A DNA stretch of 64,000 bases from Microbacterium sp. AK031 (GCF_024807145.1 NZ_JANUCA010000005.1:164864-228863); one strand, 5' to 3'; positions 1 to 9,018 are shown, numbered from the stretch's first letter. Numbers and translations: made by a program. Notes: a model not told the origin generated them from the sequence alone.

Positions 1-15
1 GCTCGTCCGAACGTC

Positions 16-306
16 TCAGAGATCGATGATGTCGAGATCGACGGTGAGCATGTCGCCTTCTTCGATGCCCTGCGCGTCGCGGATCGCCTTCTTCAACGGC
101 AGCACGAATGCGGTTCCGCTGAAGAAGATCGAGGTCCGCCAGACGGAGGCGCCGATCCGGGCCTGCACCCGCAGCGAGCCGAAACCCCGCTGCGGCGCGG
201 GCAGCTCGCGAAGCTCCAGCGAGAGCTCCTCAGGCAGAGTCGCGAAATACCACGCCTCCACGCGCTTGTCCCAGCGCGTGACCGGACTCTCGAACTCGAT
301 CTGCAT
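16..306 (-). CDS. DUF1905 domain protein
   Basis: 96 aa. The whole protein matches the DUF1905 pattern: an N-terminal beta strand (QIEFESPVTRW), a central GFGSLRVQARIG stretch and a terminal VPLKKAIRDAQGIEEGDMLTV strand-loop. DUF1905 proteins are small beta-barrel proteins of unknown biochemical role, often in actinobacteria next to repair or stress genes. A TAGCGT hexamer (313-318) lies 6 nt before the ATG, so the mRNA may be leaderless. It is divergent from the mutasome operon. The family call is solid; the function is unknown. Confidence 0.8.
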   Translation of the reverse strand: MQIEFESPVTRWDKRVEAWYFATLPEELSLELRELPAPQRGFGSLRVQARIGASVWRTSIFFSGTAFVLPLKKAIRDAQGIEEGDMLTVDLDIIDL

Positions 307-312
307 GCGTCA

Positions 313-318
313 ACGCTA
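313..318 (-). promoter_or_regulatory. Leaderless -10 for the DUF1905 gene
   Basis: TAGCGT on the minus strand, 6 nt before the ATG at 306. Confidence 0.5.
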
Positions 319-399
319 GCGCGTCACCCGTTGTCAGATGTACGAATTACCATGAGAGCACCACTTGCTTTATTCGCAGATAGATTCGAGGATGGATGC

Positions 400-1188
400 A
401 TGGGCACCGCATTCCCCGCCCCCTCCGCTCTCCCTCGCGAGGGCAACGCCTCCCGCGAGGGCAACGCCTCCCGCGCGCAGGAGGTGTACCGCCTGCGCGG
501 CGAGATCGCCCGCATGCAGCGGCGGCGCAGCGATGTGCCCTTCCTCCCCCTCGATCCCGCCCTCGAGGGCCTCCTGCCCGATCCCGGGCTGCGGGTCGGC
601 TCCTCCTACTCCCTCTCTCCGTCACCCAGCCTCCTGGGCGCTCTGCTCGCCGCCCCCTCGCAGAAGGGATCGTGGTGCGCGATCATCGGCATGCCCACGA
701 TCGGCGTCGAGGCGATGGCCGGCTTCGGTGTCGAGTTGGAGCGTCTCGTCCTCGTGCCGGATCCCGGTCCGCGCTGGCTCACGGTCGCCACTGCGCTCTC
801 CGAGGTGATCCCTCTCATCGCGGTGCATCCGCGCAGCAGGGTCGCCGACGCCGACATCGCCCGGTTGAACGCACGCCTGCGCGATCGCGGCTGCACACTG
901 CTGGTGACTGCGCCCTGGCCGCAGAGTGAGGCGACGATCCGCGTGGAGGAGACCGAGTGGCACGGCCTGGGCTCCGGCTGGGGGCTCCTCGCCGATCGCA
1001 CCGTGACCCTGCGCGCATCAGGACGGCGACATGAGGCTCCGAGCCGGGTGCGGGTGCGAATGCCCACCTCTCTCGGCCGCGTGGATGCCGCGCCGGCACC
1101 CCTGCGTCCGGTGGCGCCGTTGCCAGTGCCCGCACACGCATCTCAGCCGATCACCGTCGAATCCGACAGGTGGGCGGTGGCCGGATGA
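400..1188 (+). CDS. imuA: ImuA'-like RecA-fold mutasome subunit
   Basis: 262 aa from the ATG at 400, which has GAGG 8 nt upstream; an in-frame TTG at 331 would add 23 poorly conserved residues. ImuA' proteins are RecA-fold relatives that join ImuB and DnaE2 in error-prone translesion synthesis. The region that would be the Walker A loop (GSSYSLSPSPSLLGALLA) has no GKT, which is normal for ImuA'. The N terminus carries a direct duplication, REGNAS-REGNAS, encoded by an 18-bp tandem repeat. The stop overlaps the imuB start as ATGA, and imuB is in turn coupled to dnaE2, so the three form one operon. The call rests on context and overall resemblance. Confidence 0.82.
   Translation: MGTAFPAPSALPREGNASREGNASRAQEVYRLRGEIARMQRRRSDVPFLPLDPALEGLLPDPGLRVGSSYSLSPSPSLLGALLAAPSQKGSWCAIIGMPTIGVEAMAGFGVELERLVLVPDPGPRWLTVATALSEVIPLIAVHPRSRVADADIARLNARLRDRGCTLLVTAPWPQSEATIRVEETEWHGLGSGWGLLADRTVTLRASGRRHEAPSRVRVRMPTSLGRVDAAPAPLRPVAPLPVPAHASQPITVESDRWAVAG
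436..471 (+). repeat. 18-bp tandem duplication inside imuA'
   Basis: The unit CGCGAGGGCAACGCCTCC occurs twice without mismatch (436-453 and 454-471). It duplicates six codons (REGNAS) near the ImuA' N terminus and keeps the frame. The perfect identity suggests a recent slippage event. Confidence 0.95.
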
Positions 1189-2738
1189 GCATGCCTCCTC
1201 GTCATCTCGTGCTGTGGCTGCCGGACTGGCCGGTGCGGGCGGCACTCGGAGCGCCACCTGGGGATGAGCCCGTCGCGGTCGTGCAGGCGAACATCGTGAT
1301 CGCGTGTTCGTCATCCGCCCGTGCACAGGGAGTACGTCGAGGCCAACGCCGTCGGCTCGCGCAGACTCGCTCCCCTGCGCTGCGCCTGATTCCGGCAGAC
1401 GCCCGCCGTGACGAGCGGGCCTTCCTGCCCGTGCTTCGCCTGCTGGAGGAGCTGGTGCCCGGCGTCCAGCCGCTGCGCCCTGGACTCGCCGCACTGCGCG
1501 CCCGCGGCGCCGCGCGCTACTACGGCGGAGAGGAGCAGTCAGCGCTGCACCTCATCGAGGCCCTCGCCGAGCACGATCATCCCGGCACTCGCGCGGCCAT
1601 CGCCGATGGACTCTTCACTGCAGAGCAGGCTGCGCGCCTGGCTGCACCGGCCCTTGTCGTCGCCCCTGGCGGATCGCAGGAGTTCCTCGCCCCTCTCCCC
1701 GTGCAGGCGCTGGGAGACGAAGAGGTGACCGCGCTGCTCGAGAGACTGGGCATCCGCACCCTTGCGGAGTTCGCCGCGCTTGCCGAGACCGACGTCCGCG
1801 ATCGACTGGGCGAGCGCGGTGCGCGGTTGCATGCTCTGGCCTCCGGCGCCGATTCCCGGCCGCTGGTACCGCAGCATCCCGAGCCGGAGCTCGCCCGCGA
1901 GATCGTGTTCGAGAGCCCTCTCGAGCAGGCTGATCAGGTGGCGTTCGCGGTGCGGCAGACAGCGGATGCCGTCACCGCAGCCCTCGCAGAACTCTCTCAG
2001 GTGTGCACCGAGGTGCGGATCGATCTGACCGACGATGACGGAGCGATCTCGACGCGGGTGTGGCTGCACCCCACCTCCTTCGAGGCGAGCGACCTGGTCG
2101 ATCGGGTGCGCTGGCAGCTGGAGTCTCTTTCCGCCCCCACGAAGTCCGGCACTGCGAAAGCCGACACCGCGACGTCCGATCGCGCGCCTGTCGGTATCGC
2201 CGAGGTGCGGATCATGCCGACCAGGGTCGATGACAGCGCCCACCATCAGCCAGGGCTCTTCGGGCAGGGGCCGCAGCAGCGGCTGCACCACGCCGTCTCC
2301 CGAGTTCAGGCGATGCTCGGTCATCGCGGCGTGGTCACCCCTGTTGTCGTCGGCGGGCGCCGCCTCGTCGATCGGCAGCTGCTCCAGCCCTGGGGAGACC
2401 GGGTCCCTTCGGAGCGCGATGCCGCCCTGCCCTGGCCCGGCAGTCTGCCTCCGCCGTATCCGTCCGAGGTCTTCAACCCGCCGCTGCCTGCACGAGTGGC
2501 TGGGGCAGATGGCACGCCGCCGCGGGTGGATGACCGTGGCGAGCTCTCCGCCGCCCCGGCATGGATCGAAGAGACAGCAGTTTCGAGTTGGGCGGGTCCA
2601 TGGCCGCTGCGCGAGCGCGCTTGGGACAAAGACCAGGCCCGCCTCGCACAGCGTCTCCAGATCGTCGACGAGTCGCAGCGTGCCTGGCTGGTGCTCTGGG
2701 AAGACGACTCCTGGTGGGTCGAAGGGCGGTACCGCTGA
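1185..2738 (+). CDS. imuB: ImuB, catalytically dead Y-family polymerase homologue
   Basis: 517 aa from the ATG at 1185, which overlaps the imuA' stop (ATGA). The N terminus LWLPDWPV is the usual ImuB version of the Y-family palm start. The later palm motif that in DinB supplies two metal-binding acids (S-x-D-E) is absent: the equivalent stretch reads RPGLAALRARGAARYY. ImuB acts as the adaptor linking ImuA', DnaE2 and the beta clamp. QPGLF at about residues 355-359 resembles a clamp-binding motif. The stop overlaps the dnaE2 start by one base (TGATG), so the subunits are probably made in fixed ratio. No LexA box was found upstream of the operon. Confidence 0.9.
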   Translation: MSMPPRHLVLWLPDWPVRAALGAPPGDEPVAVVQANIVIACSSSARAQGVRRGQRRRLAQTRSPALRLIPADARRDERAFLPVLRLLEELVPGVQPLRPGLAALRARGAARYYGGEEQSALHLIEALAEHDHPGTRAAIADGLFTAEQAARLAAPALVVAPGGSQEFLAPLPVQALGDEEVTALLERLGIRTLAEFAALAETDVRDRLGERGARLHALASGADSRPLVPQHPEPELAREIVFESPLEQADQVAFAVRQTADAVTAALAELSQVCTEVRIDLTDDDGAISTRVWLHPTSFEASDLVDRVRWQLESLSAPTKSGTAKADTATSDRAPVGIAEVRIMPTRVDDSAHHQPGLFGQGPQQRLHHAVSRVQAMLGHRGVVTPVVVGGRRLVDRQLLQPWGDRVPSERDAALPWPGSLPPPYPSEVFNPPLPARVAGADGTPPRVDDRGELSAAPAWIEETAVSSWAGPWPLRERAWDKDQARLAQRLQIVDESQRAWLVLWEDDSWWVEGRYR

Positions 2739-5700
2739 TGGGCTGGCACAACCCTCCGCTGACTTGGAAGGAGCTCGAGCAGACCCTCAGCGGGCGCGCA
2801 CCCTCTGAGCCGGCAGAGCCCAGGCCGCGACCCGATCCAGGGCCGGTCAGCCACCGACGGGTTCCGACAGCCCCGCCGACGATCACCCCACCCGAAGACG
2901 CCGTGCCGTACGCCGAGCTGCACGCGCACACGTCGTATTCGTTTCTCGACGGCGCTTCATCCGCCGAAGAACTGCTCGCCGAGGCCACTCGACTCGGACT
3001 CACGGCTCTCGCGATCACCGACCACGACGGCTTCTACGGCGCCGCCAGGTTCGCCGAGGTCGCCGATCTGATGAAGACCAGGGCGCTGGCCGAAGGACAG
3101 CGCGGAGCGCAGAGCGAACTGCAGACCGTCTTCGGCGCCGAGCTGTCGCTCGGGCTCCCCGCTCCGCAGGGCGGCGTTCCCGATCCCGTGGGAGAGCATC
3201 TGCTGGTGCTGGCTCGCGGACTCGAGGGATACCACCGCCTCTCGGGGGCGATCACCAGGGCGCAGTTGCGCGGCGGCGAGAAGGGCCGCCCGATCTACGA
3301 CCTCGATGACCTGGCAGCGAGCGCGGACGGGAACTGGACGATCCTCACCGGATGCCGCAAGGGCGGTGTGCGCCAAGGGCTCGAGGCAGGCGACGCCGCG
3401 GCACCGCTGCGCCGCCTCGTCGACCTGTTCGGCCGAGACAGCATCGCCGTCGAGCTCTTCGACCACGGCGATCCGCAGGACACCCGCCGAAACGACGCCC
3501 TCGCCGACCTCGCCACCGCCCACCGTCTTCCCGTGGTGGCGACGAACAACGTTCACTACGCGACTCCGCAGCGCGCCGGACTCGCCGAGGCGATGGCGGC
3601 GGTGCGGGCGGTGCGCAGCATGGACGACATGGACGGCTGGCTGCCCTCCCACGGTGCAGCGCATCTGCGCAGCGGTGCGGAGATGACCGCGCGATTCCAG
3701 CGCTACCCCGGCGCGATCTCGCACGGCCTCCTCATCGCCGCGGAGTCAGCCTTCCCGCTGCGCCGTGCCCGTCCTGATCTGCCGAGGCAGAAGGTGCCGG
3801 AGGGGCACACCTCGATGAGCTGGCTGCGCCGACTGGTGTGGGATGCCGTCCCCGCCCGTTATCCCCGCCTCGACGCTGACGGACGTGCCAGGATCGAACG
3901 CGAGCTGAACGTGATCGAGGAGAAGGACTTCCCCGGCTACTTCCTGATCGTGCACGGCATCGTCACCGAGGCGAAACGCCGCGGCATCCTCTGCCAGGGC
4001 CGAGGGTCTGCCGCGGCGAGCGCCGTCTGCTATCTGCTCGGCATCACCGCGGTCGACCCGATCCTCTACGGCCTGCCGTTCGAGCGCTTCCTCGCCAGCA
4101 CACGCGAGGAGGAGCCGGACATCGACGTAGACTTCGACTCCGGCCGGCGCGAGGAGATCATCCAGTGGGTCTACAGCGAATACGGGCGCGAATGCGCGGC
4201 GCAGGTGGCGAACGTCATCCAGTACCGCCCGAAGAACGCCGTGCGCGACATGGCGAGGGCGCTGGGCTACTCCCCCGGTCAGCAGGATGCCTGGTCGCGT
4301 CAGGTCGACGGCTGGGGTGCGGATCTGATGCCGGTGGACGGGCACGACATCCCCGAGACGGTGCTGGAGTACGCAGGCGAGGTGCTGAAGGCGCCGCGGC
4401 ACCTCGGCATCCACTCCGGCGGAATGGTGCTCACCGCCCGCCCGGTGGGAGAGGTCGTGCCCGTCGAGCACGCCCGGATGGAGAATCGCACCGTCATCCA
4501 GTGGGACAAAGACGATGCCGCTTGGATGGGGCTGGTCAAGTTCGACCTGCTGGGGCTGGGAATGCTCGCCGCACTGCAGAGCTGCTTCGAACTGATCGCC
4601 GCCTCCACCGGGGAGAGCTGGACGCTGGAGACCATCCCCAAGGAGGAGCCGGCGGTCTACGACATGCTCTGCCGTGCTGACTCGATCGGAGTGTTCCAGG
4701 TGGAGTCCCGCGCGCAGATCGGTCTGCTCCCCCGGCTGCAGCCACGCTGCTTCTACGATCTCGCCATCCAGATCGCCCTCATCCGGCCCGGCCCGATCCA
4801 GGGCGGCGCCGTGCACCCTTTCGTCCGGCGCAAGATGGAGAAGGATCGCATCGATGAGGAGAATCGCCGGCGAGCGGCCAGCGGCGAAGCTCCTGTGCCG
4901 ATGGATATCCCCTATCCGCACCCGGTCCTGAAGCTGGCGTTGGAGCGCACCCTCGGTATCCCCATCTTCCAGGAGCAGCTCATCCAGATGGCCACGACGA
5001 TCGGCGACTGCACGGCCGACGAGGCCGACACGCTTCGGCGTGCCATGGGCTCCAAACGCGGTCTGGAACGGATCGACAGCATCCGCAAGCAGCTCTACGC
5101 AGGAATGGAACGACACGGGCTCTCCCCCGAGCAAGCCGATCGCATCTACGAGCAGATCCAGGCGTTCTCGAACTTCGGCTTCGCCGAGTCGCACTCCCTG
5201 TCGTTCGCGCTGCTCGTCTACGCCAGCTCCTGGCTGAAGCTGCACTACCCCGCCGCCTTTCTCGCCGGCCTCCTGCGCTCTCAGCCGATGGGCTTCTACT
5301 CGGCGTCGACACTCACCGCCGACGCCAGACGGCACGATGTGGAGGTGCGGCGCCCTGACCTGCACGCATCGGCGGCCACAGACTCTCTGGAGCCCCTGTC
5401 TCTGGAAGATCGGTCGGATTCCCCCGCGCCGACCGGGCGGGACTCCTGCCGCACGTACGAGCAGCCGACTGCGCCTCGTTTCGATCGGGACGCACCGGAT
5501 GAGTCGGCAGCGCACCGCCGCGATGGCGGGTTCGCCGTGCGTCTGGGCCTCAGTGAGGTGCGCGGGATCGGGAAGCCGATGGCGGAGCGCATCGTGGCCG
5601 AACGCGAAGCGAACGGCCCCTATCGCGACCTGCATGATCTGGTGCGGCGCACGGATGCCACATCGGCTCAGCTGGAGGCGCTGGCCACGGCGGGCGCCTT

Positions 5701-6235
5701 CGAGTGCCTCGGGTTGAAGCGACGCGAGGCGATCTGGCTCGCAGGTGCCGCTGCCTCCGATCGCGCCCGCTTCCTCCCCGGCACGACCGTGTCGGTGCAG
5801 CCTCCGCTGTTCACCGACCAGACGAGCTATGAGCAGTTGTCCGCCGATCTCTCCGCCACCGGCGTCTCCACGGATGACCACCCGATGGCGCATTTCCGTT
5901 CCGCTTTGGGTGAGCGGGGCGTGCTCACCGCCGCGCAGCTGAGCGAGCATGAGGTCGGCAGGCGCATCGAGGTCGCCGGTCTCGTCACCCACCGGCAGCG
6001 TCCGGCGACGGCGGCGGGTGTCACGTTCCTAAACCTCGAGGACGAGCACGGACTCGTCAACGTCGTCTGCTCGACGGGGGTCTGGAACCGCTATCGACGC
6101 ATCGCGCGAGACTCGCCGGCTCTGATCGTTCGAGGCATGCTGGAGCGCTCCCCCGAGGGCGTCATCAACGTGCTGGCAGATGGGTTCCAAGATCTGCGTA
6201 CCGGGATCGAGCATCGATCTCGCGACTTCCGATGA
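2738..6235 (+). CDS. dnaE2: Error-prone DNA polymerase III alpha subunit, DnaE2
   Basis: 1165 aa from the ATG at 2738, one base inside the imuB stop. The N-terminal PHP domain starts at about residue 60 (AELHAHTSYSFLDG; later ITDHDG). The polymerase core has the catalytic PDIDVDFD motif at about residue 460. The end holds a helix-hairpin-helix region (VRGIGKPMAERI) and an OB-fold from about residue 1077. Position after imuA'-imuB and the OB ending identify DnaE2 rather than replicative DnaE1. Between the fingers/thumb and the HhH region (about residues 880-925) sits a stretch rich in S, P, D and R (SLEDRSDSPAPTGRD...) that looks like a disordered insert and makes the protein longer than the roughly 1100 residues typical of the family. 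Confidence 0.95.
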   Translation: MGWHNPPLTWKELEQTLSGRAPSEPAEPRPRPDPGPVSHRRVPTAPPTITPPEDAVPYAELHAHTSYSFLDGASSAEELLAEATRLGLTALAITDHDGFYGAARFAEVADLMKTRALAEGQRGAQSELQTVFGAELSLGLPAPQGGVPDPVGEHLLVLARGLEGYHRLSGAITRAQLRGGEKGRPIYDLDDLAASADGNWTILTGCRKGGVRQGLEAGDAAAPLRRLVDLFGRDSIAVELFDHGDPQDTRRNDALADLATAHRLPVVATNNVHYATPQRAGLAEAMAAVRAVRSMDDMDGWLPSHGAAHLRSGAEMTARFQRYPGAISHGLLIAAESAFPLRRARPDLPRQKVPEGHTSMSWLRRLVWDAVPARYPRLDADGRARIERELNVIEEKDFPGYFLIVHGIVTEAKRRGILCQGRGSAAASAVCYLLGITAVDPILYGLPFERFLASTREEEPDIDVDFDSGRREEIIQWVYSEYGRECAAQVANVIQYRPKNAVRDMARALGYSPGQQDAWSRQVDGWGADLMPVDGHDIPETVLEYAGEVLKAPRHLGIHSGGMVLTARPVGEVVPVEHARMENRTVIQWDKDDAAWMGLVKFDLLGLGMLAALQSCFELIAASTGESWTLETIPKEEPAVYDMLCRADSIGVFQVESRAQIGLLPRLQPRCFYDLAIQIALIRPGPIQGGAVHPFVRRKMEKDRIDEENRRRAASGEAPVPMDIPYPHPVLKLALERTLGIPIFQEQLIQMATTIGDCTADEADTLRRAMGSKRGLERIDSIRKQLYAGMERHGLSPEQADRIYEQIQAFSNFGFAESHSLSFALLVYASSWLKLHYPAAFLAGLLRSQPMGFYSASTLTADARRHDVEVRRPDLHASAATDSLEPLSLEDRSDSPAPTGRDSCRTYEQPTAPRFDRDAPDESAAHRRDGGFAVRLGLSEVRGIGKPMAERIVAEREANGPYRDLHDLVRRTDATSAQLEALATAGAFECLGLKRREAIWLAGAAASDRARFLPGTTVSVQPPLFTDQTSYEQLSADLSATGVSTDDHPMAHFRSALGERGVLTAAQLSEHEVGRRIEVAGLVTHRQRPATAAGVTFLNLEDEHGLVNVVCSTGVWNRYRRIARDSPALIVRGMLERSPEGVINVLADGFQDLRTGIEHRSRDFR

Positions 6236-6281
6236 GCGCTTCTCGGGCACCACCATTCCCGTCTTCTGCTATTTTCAGAGA

Positions 6282-7103
6282 ATGGTGAAATTAGATCGGA
6301 TGCTGCCCCGCCCCGGCTGCAACCTGCGTTTCTCCGACACTGAAGGAGAGGGCCACGCCGTCGTCTTCTCGCACGGTGCAGGTGTCGATCATGCGATGTT
6401 CGATGAGCAGGCACGCGCGGCGCAGGCAGCCGGTTTCCGGGTCATCTACGGGGATCTGCGCGGGCATGGCGCCTCTGTTCTCGATGACGGCATCCGCTTC
6501 CGCGCAGCGGACGTCATCGACGACCTCGTGTCGCTCGTCAGGCACCTCGGACTGGAACGACCGACGCTGATCGGCCATTCGCTCGGCGGCAACCTGTCGC
6601 AGACCGTCGTGAAGCGCCATCCGGATCTCGCCGGTGGGCTCGTCGTCATCGACTCCACCTGGAACGCCGGGTCGCTGACGACGATGGAGCGCTTCGGACT
6701 GCGCCTGGCCGCACCGCTTCTCGCGCTGGTTCCCTCGGGACGGCTCCCCGACTTCATGGCGAAGGCCTCCGCGACGACTCCTGCCGGAATCTCCTACGCC
6801 CGTGAGCGATTCGCGCGAATGCCGAAACAGGTGTTCCTCGACGTCTGGCGAGCCACACTCTCACTGGTCGATCCCGACCCGGACGCGCGGACGCCCGTGC
6901 CGCTCACGCTCATCCGCGGCGCGGAAGATCGCACCGGGAACATCCGTACGGCGATGCCCCAGTGGGCGCAGGCCGAGGGCATCACGGAACACGTCATCCC
7001 CGCGGCGGGCCACATCTCGACGCTCGATGCGCCGGAAGCGGTCACCGCCGTGATCTTGGAGACGCTCGCCGTTCAGAATCGGAGCAAAGAACATGGACGA
7101 TGA
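6282..7103 (+). CDS. Alpha/beta hydrolase
   Basis: 273 aa from the ATG at 6282; TATTTT at 6270-6275 is 6 nt before it, which favours this start over the ATG at 6300. The nucleophile elbow is GHSLGG with the serine after IGH, the oxyanion region is FSHGAGVDH, an Asp is available at VDPDPD, and the catalytic His is in PAAGHIS near the C terminus. The fold is that of soluble esterases or lactonases of the haloperoxidase/epoxide-hydrolase type; the substrate is unknown. The end overlaps the next gene by 11 nt, so the two are co-translated. Confidence 0.85.
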   Translation: MVKLDRMLPRPGCNLRFSDTEGEGHAVVFSHGAGVDHAMFDEQARAAQAAGFRVIYGDLRGHGASVLDDGIRFRAADVIDDLVSLVRHLGLERPTLIGHSLGGNLSQTVVKRHPDLAGGLVVIDSTWNAGSLTTMERFGLRLAAPLLALVPSGRLPDFMAKASATTPAGISYARERFARMPKQVFLDVWRATLSLVDPDPDARTPVPLTLIRGAEDRTGNIRTAMPQWAQAEGITEHVIPAAGHISTLDAPEAVTAVILETLAVQNRSKEHGR

Positions 7104-7524
7104 GCGTCAGAGATTCATCAACACCGTGGGTGAACTGCTCACATCCTGGAACCTCTCCCGCGCCACCGGCCGCGTGTACGGCTATCTGCTCGTGAGTGCA
7201 GAGCCCGCGTCGTCGGATGAGCTCCGTGCCGCGCTGTCGCTGAGCACGGGGGCGGTGAGCGCGTCCATCCGCGAACTCGTCTCGTGGGGGCTGGCACGGA
7301 CCATCCCCCAGCCGGGCAGCAGACGGCTCCTCGTCGAGGCTGCAGGCGGATTCGAGCAGTTGCTCGCCGCGAGCCATGAGCGTGCGCGCGCGTTCGTACG
7401 CACGCTGCGTGCCGGCGAGGACGTCGTCGAAGGCGAACAGGCCGTCTCGCGCCTGCGCGACGTCACCGACCTCTTCGAGGCCTACATCGATTCCGGAGAT
7501 CGGATGCTGCGCGAGCGCACCTGA
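7093..7524 (+). CDS. GbsR/MarR-type winged-helix regulator
   Basis: 143 aa. A winged helix covers about residues 20-75 (RATGRVYGYLLVS..., SSDELRAALSLSTGAVSASIRELVSWGLARTI), followed by a helical dimerisation tail. The sequence pattern fits the GbsR branch of MarR-like regulators. It begins inside the end of the hydrolase gene, so it probably controls that gene or a linked efflux or stress function. The ligand is unknown. Confidence 0.82.
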   Translation: MDDERQRFINTVGELLTSWNLSRATGRVYGYLLVSAEPASSDELRAALSLSTGAVSASIRELVSWGLARTIPQPGSRRLLVEAAGGFEQLLAASHERARAFVRTLRAGEDVVEGEQAVSRLRDVTDLFEAYIDSGDRMLRERT

Positions 7525-7542
7525 CCGCCCGCATGCTCGCGC

Positions 7543-7923
7543 TCACCAGAAGCGCGGCGGCTCCGGCTCCGGGACGGTGTCAGCCCCGCCCCAGCGGAGC
7601 GCTTCGTCGCGTGCAGCGTCGGCCGCGGCATCCGCCCCGCGCAGCGCGATGTCAGCCTCCGCCGAACCCGGTCCGGTCGGTTCGATGAGAAGCGTCGTCG
7701 TGACGCCGCCTCTCGTCGGGGCGATCACGCACTCGATGACTCGGCCTGTCCAGGTCGCGGCGCCCGCTGCCGGAGTCGCTTCCTGCCGATAGCGCACCCT
7801 GGTCTCCAGGTCGTGCAGCACGACGACGGATCGTGTTCCGGAGTCATCGACCCGCTCGACCACCTCGACGCGATGCCCGTGGGGAATCGGTGCCGGCACC
7901 GAGATCGTGATCGTCCTGTCCAT
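7543..7923 (-). CDS. Conserved hypothetical protein
   Basis: 126 aa, soluble, no membrane segment. It starts with a beta-rich ITISVPAPIPHGHRVEVVERVDD stretch and ends in an Ala/Pro-rich tail (EPEPPRFW). I do not recognise the family. TAGGCT (7930-7935) lies 6 nt before the ATG, the leaderless-promoter pattern. It is convergent with the GbsR-like regulator and divergent from the DUF4177 gene. Confidence 0.6.
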   Translation of the reverse strand: MDRTITISVPAPIPHGHRVEVVERVDDSGTRSVVVLHDLETRVRYRQEATPAAGAATWTGRVIECVIAPTRGGVTTTLLIEPTGPGSAEADIALRGADAAADAARDEALRWGGADTVPEPEPPRFW

Positions 7924-7929
7924 GGCTCC

Positions 7930-7935
7930 AGCCTA
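7930..7935 (-). promoter_or_regulatory. Leaderless -10 for the 126-aa hypothetical gene
   Basis: TAGGCT on the minus strand, 6 nt before the ATG at 7923. Confidence 0.55.
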
Positions 7936-8013
7936 TGAGCTCAGCGCCCGCAGACAAGTGGAATTGACGTCTTCACCGACCGATGCCAAGGTGAGGCACC
8001 AGGAGGTGCTGTC

Positions 8014-8202
8014 GTGCATGAGTACTCGTTCGTGAACATTCCGGTCGTCCGCCGTCGAGGAGGCACTGCATTGAAGGGCGATTACCGCGATGTGATCCAT
8101 GACCGGGCCGCAGACGGCTGGGAGTTCGTCCAGGCGATCCCGTTCGAAACGGACATGCACCCGCACCTCGATCTGGTGTTCACACGAAAGGTAGAACAAT
8201 GA
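8014..8202 (+). CDS. DUF4177-like small protein
   Basis: 62 aa, GTG start with a strong AGGAGG 7 nt upstream (8001-8006). The pattern YSFVNIPV...YRDVIHDRAADGWEFVQ...DLVFTRK is that of DUF4177, small proteins of unknown function with a conserved DGWEFV core. The stop overlaps the start of the next gene by 4 nt, so it is translated with the DUF2165 membrane protein. Confidence 0.78.
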   Translation: MHEYSFVNIPVVRRRGGTALKGDYRDVIHDRAADGWEFVQAIPFETDMHPHLDLVFTRKVEQ

Positions 8203-8711
8203 GACACCCGCTTCGCCTACTTCAGGCCTTCACGCTGTTCTGTGCCGGGCTCTTTGGCCTCTTCGTCTTCCTGGGCAACTTGATGGACTACGACTCGAAC
8301 TATCAGTTCGTCAAGCATGTGCTGTCGATGGACACGACATTCGAGGGCAACGCTCTCATGTGGCGCGCGATCACCGCCCCCTGGGTGTGGATGGTCGGAT
8401 ACATCGGCATCATCGTCGCGGAGGGCATCTTCGCTGCACTAGGGCTGATCGGCGGCGTGAAGTTGTTCCTGCGGCGTCATGCGGACCTCGCGACCTTCGA
8501 CAGGACACGCACCTGGGGCTACGCCGCCTACGCGATGGGGTTCGCGATCTGGTTCATCGGCTTCATCGTCGTCGGATCCGAGTGGTTCGCGATGTGGCAG
8601 TCCAGCAGTTGGAACGGCAAGGACACCGCCATGCCGCTCGCTATCCTCTGGGCAGGCTTCGCCGTGCTGCTCGCGCTGAACGAATCGGAGCACGCGGTCG
8701 AGGCGAAATAG
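8199..8711 (+). CDS. DUF2165 membrane protein
   Basis: 170 aa with four predicted membrane segments: about residues 9-29 (FTLFCAGLFGLFVFLGNLM), 64-90 (WMVGYIGIIVAEGIFAALGLIGGV), 108-128 (YAAYAMGFAIWFIGFIVVG) and 147-162 (AILWAGFAVLLAL). The NLMDYDSNYQFVKHVLSMDTTF loop is characteristic of DUF2165, predicted small integral membrane proteins of unknown role. Coupled to the DUF4177 gene by a 4-nt overlap. Confidence 0.85.
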   Translation: MRHPLRLLQAFTLFCAGLFGLFVFLGNLMDYDSNYQFVKHVLSMDTTFEGNALMWRAITAPWVWMVGYIGIIVAEGIFAALGLIGGVKLFLRRHADLATFDRTRTWGYAAYAMGFAIWFIGFIVVGSEWFAMWQSSSWNGKDTAMPLAILWAGFAVLLALNESEHAVEAK

Positions 8712-8718
8712 ACTCCCC

Positions 8719-9018
8719 ATGCCCGCACCCCGTCTCGATTCACGCGCGGGACGAACGTACTTGGCCGGGATCGCGCAGGGAGTGGCTGTCGGGCTGATGA
8801 TCGATTCGTGGCTGGTCGTCGTGTACGCGCTGTGCGGCTCGCTGGTGTGGAACTGGGTCGTCCGTCCTCTTGAGGAGGTCGATCTCGAGGAGCGATTCGG
8901 CGCCGAATATGCCGAGTATGCGCGTGCGGTGCGGTGCTGGATGCCGCGGCTCACGCCTTTCCTTCCAGCACGTGAACATCCCGTGACTCAGCGGAGATCC
9001 ACAGGCGCCGCCTTCTAG
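8719..9018 (+). CDS. Short isoprenylcysteine methyltransferase-like protein, probably truncated
   Basis: 99 aa. The C-terminal half (VWNWVVRPLEEVDLEERFGAEYAEY..., VRCWMPRLTPF) matches the conserved end of the ICMT/PEMT membrane methyltransferase family: an E-E-x-x-L-x-x-x-FG-x-x-Y-x-x-Y core followed by an arginine-proline stretch. Family members are usually 150-200 aa with more membrane helices ahead of this core. Here only one or two helices precede it, so the gene is either a short variant or a remnant that has lost its N terminus. Confidence 0.6.
   Translation: MPAPRLDSRAGRTYLAGIAQGVAVGLMIDSWLVVVYALCGSLVWNWVVRPLEEVDLEERFGAEYAEYARAVRCWMPRLTPFLPAREHPVTQRRSTGAAF

Noticed and set aside
371..399. 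Possible LexA/SOS box before imuA'
   Set aside because: Only isolated TTCG pieces are present; no palindromic TCGAAC-N4-GTTCGA-like site.
331..399. Upstream TTG start for imuA'
   Set aside because: No ribosome site, and the extra 23 residues do not resemble ImuA'; ATG at 400 has GAGG at a proper distance.
3746..5992. Long open frame opposite dnaE2 on the minus strand
   Set aside because: High-GC shadow of dnaE2; its residue composition is Arg/Gly/His-rich with no recognisable domain.
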